From Moniliophthora roreri (taxonomy: Eukaryota > Basidiomycota > Agaricomycetes > Agaricales > Marasmiaceae): 64,000 bases of DNA. The translations under genes and the position numbers were made by a program. Where the stretch lies: assembly GCA_001466705.2 (NCBI GenBank), contig LATX02000144.1, positions 496,001 to 560,000 of the forward strand. The letters run 5' to 3'. Shown in pieces: positions 58,203 to 64,000 of this stretch. Below the pieces are notes generated by a model. That model did not search any database and was not told the origin of the DNA. It saw only the letters and a list, made by a program, of their open reading frames with translations. Position 1 is the first letter of the stretch. Each line of letters begins with the position of its first letter.

Positions 58203-58764
58203 TCACCCTCTTCGGCTCCTCGGGCAATTATTCGACCCGGTCAAATACCCTGCACAGGATGAACTGCAAGCATCGGAGGTCGCGACAACGAACCTGGTCA
58301 CCAGAAGTTTGCTATGGACGTTCTTTTCGTAGGGAGGATTGACGAGATGCGCGAGGGCGACGTTTAGGAAGAGGGCACAAACAAAAACGAACATTAACCA
58401 GGATGAGACGAAATGGGAGAGGGGCGTTGGTTCTATCCCATGCAAAGAGTTAAGATAGTAGGGTAAAACCAACTCGGTAACTAGACCGACGTTTCTGTAC
58501 CGAGTCAAGCTGGTAGAGAATCAGTTTACACGCCGATAATCTAGCTGAAACACAGATGATGGTAATTCAGGAGAAAACATGGGGTAAGCGCCAGGTGCGC
58601 AGAGGCCGTGGCTCTTCAGGAGAACTGTCGAGACACAGGTGAATCTCTCCGCAGGACCACAACATCCTTCGTAGGAAATGGTATCCGGTATCCAGATAAG
58701 GACAAGTATGAATCCATAGCTGAGCGATGATAGCTAGCACATAGTAAAGTATGTGGTTGGGCAT
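58203..58764 (-). CDS. Unrecognised small multi-pass membrane protein, copy B (diverged, possibly broken)
   Basis: The last exon 58480-58203 is preceded by a good acceptor and reads VTELVLPYYLNS, then EPTPLSHFVSSWLMFVFVCA and LFLNVALAHLVNPPYEKNVH, with a longer C-terminus than copy A. Its phase is the same as the last exon of copy A at 25808-25666 (VQEVALP, then ELTPLLYLLASWSLLVVNT). A candidate start at 58764 gives MPNHILYYVLAIIAQLWIHT, comparable to the YLLLTGIAQLMV start of copy A. The middle exons could not be joined, so it may be a pseudogene. The gene is divergent from FGAM synthase, with 194 bases between starts. Function unknown. Confidence 0.35.
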
Positions 58765-58958
58765 CGAGTTGGAGTTGTGAACTTGAAGGGTACCACGCTC
58801 TAACGTTAAATAGATGCCGGACTGCCGGACCGACGGCCAGGTCGAGATTCGATGAGATCGCAGATAATTTTTTCCCTTCACCTCTCCATCCGCAGGCAGG
58901 CAGGTATGACCATATCACCTAGTTCTCAGTTCGAACTCATAGATTTCACCGTCGTAGG

Positions 58959-61900
58959 ATGCTTATTCTTCCAGGAACATCCACCTTGTCTGGTACCAAA
59001 CGTACGAGTCTTCTTCGGGAAATCCAGAAGACTTTACCTGGTGTTGAATCCATTGACAGCGTTTGGATTCACCTCGTGAAATGTGTTTCCAAAGACGCTG
59101 AAGCTGACCTGTCACGGGATGACACGGAGAAGAGAAAGTCATTGGATGCATTGCTGGATTATGGAGACGATATCTCGCTTGGTGGGACTTTGAAGGCGTT
59201 GAAGAATGGGGCAGAACAAGTTGTTTGGGTAGTGCCGAGATTGGGATCTATATCTCCGTGGTCAAGCAAAGCGACAGATATCGCCGGGATTTGCAATCTT
59301 TCCTCGCATATCGAACGTATCGAGCGTGGTGTCGCTTTCATTTTTACCAGCTCAATCAGCCTTTCCTTGAACGATGTCAAACTATTTTCCCATCTGCTTC
59401 ACGATAGAATGACTCAGTCTCTTCACATTCGCGATCTACCACCCGAAAATGCTTTATTCAAACACGCACAACCTAAACCCCTTCTCACCATCGACTTCTC
59501 TTCATCTGTTGGTAAAACAGCAGAAGAAATCCTCAAGGATGCCAACACAACCCTCGGTCTTGCTCTCTCATCAGACGAAATCACCTACCTCATCTCCACG
59601 TACACCAAAAACCCAACCGATGCCGAACTGTTCATGTTCGCTCAAGTAAACTCCGAACATTGTCGGCACAAGATCTTCAACGCCAAATGGACCATCGACA
59701 GTGTTGACAGGGACCTTTCTCTATTCCAAATGATCCGAAACACCGAAAAAGCCACGACTGGAAAGAACACAATCTCAGCCTATTCCGATAATGCAGCCGT
59801 CTTCCAGGGTCCCGCTGTATCACGATTTAGCGCCTCTCCTGAGTGGACATTCTCATCAGACCCCGAAGCCCACCATACCCTTATCAAAGTCGAAACGCAT
59901 AATCACCCAACAGCTGTATCGCCTTATCCAGGTGCTGCTACGGGTACTGGTGGTGAAATCCGGGACGAAGCCGCCGTAGGCCGTGGTTCGCGTACCAAAG
60001 CCGGACTTGCGGGTTACACCACCTCGAATCTCTGTATACCTGGCTTCAGGCAGCCCTGGGAGGAGGATCCCGGTAGACCAGGTCACATCGCGTCTTCTTT
60101 GGATGTGATGATCGAGGCTCCGCTTGGTGCGAGTGCCTTTGGTAACGAGTTTGGTCGTCCTGGTTTGGGTGGTTATTGGAGGACATTTTGCCAGCGTGTG
60201 CCTGGTAGCATTGCTCCACAGAGGGAGGAGTATAGAGGATATCATAAACCTATCATGATTGCTGGTGGATTGGGAACTGTCCGACCGCAGTTTACGCATA
60301 AGACCAAGATTTCACCGGGAGCAAAGCTGGTTGTGCTCGGTGGGCCTGGCATGTTGATTGGCTTGGGTGGTGGTGCCGCTTCGTCTAGCGCAGGTGGTGG
60401 AGAAAAGGGGAAGGAAGAGTTGGATTTCGCAAGTGTGCAAAGAGGCAATGCTGAGATGGAGAGGAGATGTCAAGGTGTCATCGACTCATGCATCTCAAGC
60501 ACTGAGGATGGAAACCCTATTGAGAGTATCCACGATGTCGGTGCCGGCGGCCTGTCCAACGCCTTACCAGAACTCGTCCATGACTCTGATTTGGGTGCCC
60601 GGATCTCTTTGCGTGATATACCCACCGCGGACTCTGGGCTATCGCCGATGGAGATCTGGTGTAACGAATCCCAAGAACGATACGTGTTGGCTGTCTCATC
60701 TGATCCAGAAAAGCTACGCAAATTCGAGGCGATATGCCAGAGGGAGAGATGCCCATACGCTGTTGTAGGAGAAGCCACTGCCGAGCAAAGACTGATAGTG
60801 ACCGACAGCCTACTCGGAGGCGATGTTATCCGCCTAGATATGGGTATGTTGTTCGGGAAGCCGCCCAAGATGCATCGTGTGGACACATCTGTAACTGTCG
60901 ACCCCGTTTCTCTTCCAATGCCTCTAATTTCAGGCTTAGGCTCGCCTACTTCCCAAACCTTCCAAGATGTCATCGAGAAGCTCCTTCGCCTTCCAAGTAT
61001 CGCATCAAAATCCTTCCTAATCACCATCGGAGATCGTACCATCACCGGCCTAGTTGCTCGGGACCAAATGGTTGGCCCATGGCAAGTTCCTGTCGCAGAT
61101 GTTTCTGTGACACGTACCACCTATCCAGCGCTCACTAATCCAAGCTATACCGGTGAAGCTATGACAATGGGTGAGCGGCCGATTCTTGCTCTAATCCACC
61201 CAGCTGCATCTGCACGTATCGCCGTCGCGGAATCCCTGACTAATCTTGCCGCGTCTTACCTCGGTGTCGAGAGCCTCGACAAGGTCAAATTGTCAGCGAA
61301 TTGGATGGCATCGCCTGCAAAGCCTAGTGAAGGAGCGGCTTTGTACACCGCTGTTCAAGCTGTTGGCATGGATCTGTGCCCCAAATTGGGTGTAGGTATA
61401 CCTGTTGGGAAAGATAGTATGAGTATGTCGATGAAGTGGAAAGATGGGGAGAAAGATAAGGAGGTGACGAGTCCGGTTAGTTTGATCGTGACAGCATTTG
61501 CTGGGGTTGAGGATGTGAGAGAGACGTGGACGCCGCAGCTTCATCGAGGAGGTGGTGAGATCATCTTTGTCGATTTGGCAAGCGGAAAACATCGTATGGG
61601 CGGTTCGTCGTTAGCCCAGGTGTATGGGGGATTAACAGTTCTGGGGAGTGGCGAAGCGCCAGATTTGACTGGAGACGACGTCGATACCTTCAAGGCGTTC
61701 TTCCGAGCAACCCAAGAGATAAGGAAACAAGGTGTTGTATTGGCGTATCATGATCGAAGTGATGGTGGTCTCTTCACGACGGTAGTGGAGATGGCGTTCG
61801 CTGGCAGAGTTGGAGTCGACCTGACTGTACCAGCCGAGAATGTCATACATTGGTTATTCAACGAGGAGCTCGGTGCTGTATTCCAAGTTCGGGAAGGCAG

Positions 61901-63017
61901 CTCAGAGGTGTTTCAGAAGGCATTTGTCGGAGCAGGCGTTCCTGCTACTTCGATTCATACCATCGCTACATTACGTTCCGACGAACAGATACACCTGGTT
62001 AGGGGCGGTGAAGTCTTATACCAGTCTACCCGAGCCGAGTTGCAGAAGATGTGGGCCGAGACTTCATACAAGATCCAGGAGATTCGTGATGATCCCGAAG
62101 GGGCCAAAGAGGAGTTTGATCTCATCTCAGATGTAGATCATACCGGATTGTTCTACAACTCTACTTTCCAGCCTTCCCCGCTATCAGCGTCCCTTACCTC
62201 GCATCGTCCGAAGGTAGCTATACTCCGGGAGCAAGGTGTGAACGGCTACGTTGAGATGGCATACGCATTCCACGCTGCAGGTTTCCAACCTATTGACATT
62301 CATATGACGGATCTTCTCGCCTCGCTTACCTCCTCACCTCGAGTTACGCTCCAGTCCTTCACTGGTCTCGCAGCTTGCGGTGGTTTCTCCTATGGTGATG
62401 TCCTTGGTGCCGGGAAAGGTTGGGCTCATTCAGTCCTTCTCAATTCCCACGCTCGTTCCGAGTTCCAAGCCTTCTTCGCAAGAAAGGATACCTTTACCCT
62501 AGCGGTTTGCAACGGGTGCCAGTTCCTCTCGCATCTGAAGGAAATCATACCTGGTGCGGAGAATTGGCCTGACTTCAAGGAAAACAAGAGTGAGCGGTTC
62601 GAGGGTAGAGTATGTATGGTTGAGGTGGTCGATTCGCCCGTTACAAGAACCAGTGTCTTCTTGAGAGAAATGGTTGGTTCCAAGCTACCCGTGGCTGTTG
62701 CTCACGGTGAGGGACGTGTCTCGTTCCCACCAAACTCGACCCTGGATCCGGAGCTGGTCGGTGTCAGATATGTGGATTCGAAGGGCCAGCCTACTGAACG
62801 GTACCCGTTGAACCCTAATGGAAGTCCAGGAGGTATAACGGGAGTACAGACACCGGATGGGAGAGTTCTGGCGATGATGCCGCATCCTGAGCGAGTGGTT
62901 ATGTTGGAAGCGAACAGCTGGGTCTCCGACGAGATTCAAAGTGTGTGGCGAGGGAATGGAACAGGCAAGGGCCCGTGGATGAAATTGTTCGAGAGCGCAC
63001 GGGAGTGGTGTGGCTAA
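58959..63017 (+). CDS. ADE6: Phosphoribosylformylglycinamidine synthase (FGAM synthase)
   Basis: Fourth step of purine synthesis: converts FGAR, glutamine and ATP to FGAM in the cytosol. A single 4,059-base exon encodes 1,352 residues, the full eukaryotic length. The start MLILPGTSTLSGTKRTSLLR is the family start. Order of parts: N-terminal PurS-like region, FGAM synthase linker (NSEHCRHKIFNAKW), two AIRS-like ATP-binding halves (VETHNHPTAVSPYPGAATGT and GVGIPVGKDSMSMSMKW), and the class I glutaminase domain with the nucleophile Cys1187 in CNGCQFLSHL, and the His-Glu pair in MPHPERV. No frame break was seen. The gene has no intron in a window where almost every other gene has several. Confidence 0.97.
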   Translation: MLILPGTSTLSGTKRTSLLREIQKTLPGVESIDSVWIHLVKCVSKDAEADLSRDDTEKRKSLDALLDYGDDISLGGTLKALKNGAEQVVWVVPRLGSISPWSSKATDIAGICNLSSHIERIERGVAFIFTSSISLSLNDVKLFSHLLHDRMTQSLHIRDLPPENALFKHAQPKPLLTIDFSSSVGKTAEEILKDANTTLGLALSSDEITYLISTYTKNPTDAELFMFAQVNSEHCRHKIFNAKWTIDSVDRDLSLFQMIRNTEKATTGKNTISAYSDNAAVFQGPAVSRFSASPEWTFSSDPEAHHTLIKVETHNHPTAVSPYPGAATGTGGEIRDEAAVGRGSRTKAGLAGYTTSNLCIPGFRQPWEEDPGRPGHIASSLDVMIEAPLGASAFGNEFGRPGLGGYWRTFCQRVPGSIAPQREEYRGYHKPIMIAGGLGTVRPQFTHKTKISPGAKLVVLGGPGMLIGLGGGAASSSAGGGEKGKEELDFASVQRGNAEMERRCQGVIDSCISSTEDGNPIESIHDVGAGGLSNALPELVHDSDLGARISLRDIPTADSGLSPMEIWCNESQERYVLAVSSDPEKLRKFEAICQRERCPYAVVGEATAEQRLIVTDSLLGGDVIRLDMGMLFGKPPKMHRVDTSVTVDPVSLPMPLISGLGSPTSQTFQDVIEKLLRLPSIASKSFLITIGDRTITGLVARDQMVGPWQVPVADVSVTRTTYPALTNPSYTGEAMTMGERPILALIHPAASARIAVAESLTNLAASYLGVESLDKVKLSANWMASPAKPSEGAALYTAVQAVGMDLCPKLGVGIPVGKDSMSMSMKWKDGEKDKEVTSPVSLIVTAFAGVEDVRETWTPQLHRGGGEIIFVDLASGKHRMGGSSLAQVYGGLTVLGSGEAPDLTGDDVDTFKAFFRATQEIRKQGVVLAYHDRSDGGLFTTVVEMAFAGRVGVDLTVPAENVIHWLFNEELGAVFQVREGSSEVFQKAFVGAGVPATSIHTIATLRSDEQIHLVRGGEVLYQSTRAELQKMWAETSYKIQEIRDDPEGAKEEFDLISDVDHTGLFYNSTFQPSPLSASLTSHRPKVAILREQGVNGYVEMAYAFHAAGFQPIDIHMTDLLASLTSSPRVTLQSFTGLAACGGFSYGDVLGAGKGWAHSVLLNSHARSEFQAFFARKDTFTLAVCNGCQFLSHLKEIIPGAENWPDFKENKSERFEGRVCMVEVVDSPVTRTSVFLREMVGSKLPVAVAHGEGRVSFPPNSTLDPELVGVRYVDSKGQPTERYPLNPNGSPGGITGVQTPDGRVLAMMPHPERVVMLEANSWVSDEIQSVWRGNGTGKGPWMKLFESAREWCG

Positions 63018-63505
63018 TGGTAGGGAAGAATGCAAGAAGGCGACTTTACTTTAGGTGTATCGTTATACGCATTACTTAGCAGGTCGAATCTTACCCCATA
63101 TATAAGGCGTGAAAGTGTGGGCTCTAGATTTCTAAGTATCTTATCATACATTGATGAATAATGCTCCTTCCAGACACGTAGCACTCTGGAAATAGCACTA
63201 ATGAGCTGCGTTGAAGGGGTTGAGCCAGGACTCCCATTTTTGTTCTTGTAAGAATCGCGGAGTTTGGATAATTCAATAAGACGAGGGATTTTAACTTACG
63301 ATTGATAGAAATGTGCCCTCAAGAGCGGATTGCTCCGCCTCTAGGAGCGCCGTTGAGATATTGCGAAGTTGTCGCGGTAATGGCCTAAGTCGTCATGGTT
63401 GCTTCGCGACCATGTGATACCCGAACAGACGCGAGTAACGCAAATTTCGCTTCCAAACATTTTACAAAAACAATATGTCAACCTTTTATGTTGCATTACT
63501 TCTAT
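63018..63505. other. Convergent 3' intergenic region
   Basis: Between the FGAM synthase stop and the stop of the - strand gene at the window end. No coding frame recognised. Confidence 0.5.
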
Positions 63506-63947
63506 CTAGATCGTGACGGTGTTTTCAAGGTCTGCAGCTCCTTTGGTGGCTCTGCATTTCGCACGTCTTCTCTTCTCAGCCCTTTTCCTATGAGTTCTAC
63601 TCTGATGCTTCACTTCATCTACTGTATCGGTAACACACTTCTTGCTCTCGGATTCCGAATCGGAATCGAGGGTCAGATCGATGACTTCGATTCGACGCCT
63701 TTTGGCTGCAGAGCCGTCGGCCTCTTCAGATGGATTCGTCGACTCTCCTGGGTCTACGGGCGATTTCGACTGGATATTTGCTTGTGATCTGGGCTTGGGA
63801 GTCTCAATGCATTTCTTAACGAGTTCCTGTACCGTACCCTCGATGCTCTCAGCTGTCGAGTAGGGTAAATATCGACCGCTCTGCTTCAAACGTGTGGCCA
63901 GTGCCTTTCGAAAAGTGAGACTCTGGACTTTTAATTGTGGAAGGAGC
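63506..63947 (-). CDS. C-terminal exon of a gene running out of the window; SUMO-interaction-like motif
   Basis: The exon seems to start after the AG at 63949-63948 and ends at 63506, about 147 residues. Upstream exons lie beyond the window or in its last 50 bases. It begins LPQLKVQSLTFRKALATRLK, then SGRYLPYSTAESIEGTVQEL. It has a bipartite basic stretch (AAKRRR) directly before IEVIDLTLDSDSESES, a hydrophobic core with a following acidic/Ser run that fits a SUMO-interaction motif. The tail is Arg/Lys-rich (RTHRKRAEKRRRAKCR), so a nuclear protein is likely. The family is not recognised; a SUMO-pathway or DNA-repair factor is a guess. Confidence 0.55.
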
Positions 63948-64000
63948 CTATATTAGCTTACTTAATCAGTGAAGGAACGAACGAAAAATCTCATTGAATC

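Noticed and set aside
60470..61120. 216-codon - strand frame inside FGAM synthase
   Set aside because: Pure antisense shadow of a conserved coding region.
1..64000. tRNA, rRNA, CRISPR and bacterial operon features
   Set aside because: Read for B-box-like GGTTCGAATCC, clustered direct repeats and rRNA cores; none seen. A covariance-model scan would be decisive for tRNA.

Overview
The window is nuclear DNA of a filamentous basidiomycete, most likely a mushroom-forming agaric. The reasons: genes are cut by many short GT-AG introns (mostly 46-66 nt) that keep the reading frame when removed; the products include a fungal sesquiterpene synthase, a PMT-type O-mannosyltransferase, an intradiol dioxygenase secreted through a signal peptide and a Kre9/Knh1-like wall protein; and F-box relics lie in gene-poor stretches. 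No bacterial features, tRNA, rRNA or CRISPR array was seen. All exon coordinates were worked out by hand from splice signals, frame phase and protein family patterns. || Layout. 1-17,209 is mostly on the + strand: the C-terminal part of the Hsp90 co-chaperone Aha1, a Cdc4-like F-box/WD40 ubiquitin-ligase adaptor, a two-RRM Hrp1/Musashi-like RNA-binding protein, a 3.4 kb stretch with no visible gene, a sesquiterpene synthase, a mitochondrial DUF3429 membrane protein, another 2.3 kb empty stretch, and a Fus1-like membrane protein with an SH3 domain. 17,796-26,106 is on the - strand: a Dnf-type P4-ATPase lipid flippase in 15 exons, a small Kre9/Knh1-domain secreted protein, and a small unrecognised multi-pass membrane protein. 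26,645-30,544 (+) holds an MFS drug:H+ antiporter, a glutaredoxin-like protein and a zinc-knuckle/PSP protein whose likely start overlaps the glutaredoxin-like gene. || 31,000-46,400 is accessory. It has a fungal transcription-factor-like gene with no visible zinc cluster, at least four F-box-family copies or relics (two forming a 1.2 kb inverted duplication, one of which carries an internal inversion), a GPI- or membrane-anchored intradiol dioxygenase, a possible miniature inverted-repeat element, a four-helix membrane protein and an unrecognised multi-exon gene. || 47,237-63,017 returns to housekeeping: mitochondrial methionyl-tRNA synthetase (-) and UPF1 (+) sharing a 206 bp divergent promoter, a PMT2-like O-mannosyltransferase, a type II 3-dehydroquinase, a second copy of the unrecognised small membrane protein family, and the intronless 1,352-residue FGAM synthase of purine synthesis. 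The window ends inside a gene whose C-terminus carries a SUMO-interaction-like motif. || The genes do not form one pathway. The main items of interest are three GC-AG introns in three housekeeping genes, a tail-anchor-like extension on Aha1, a paralogous family of small membrane proteins I cannot name, and the rearranged F-box duplications.
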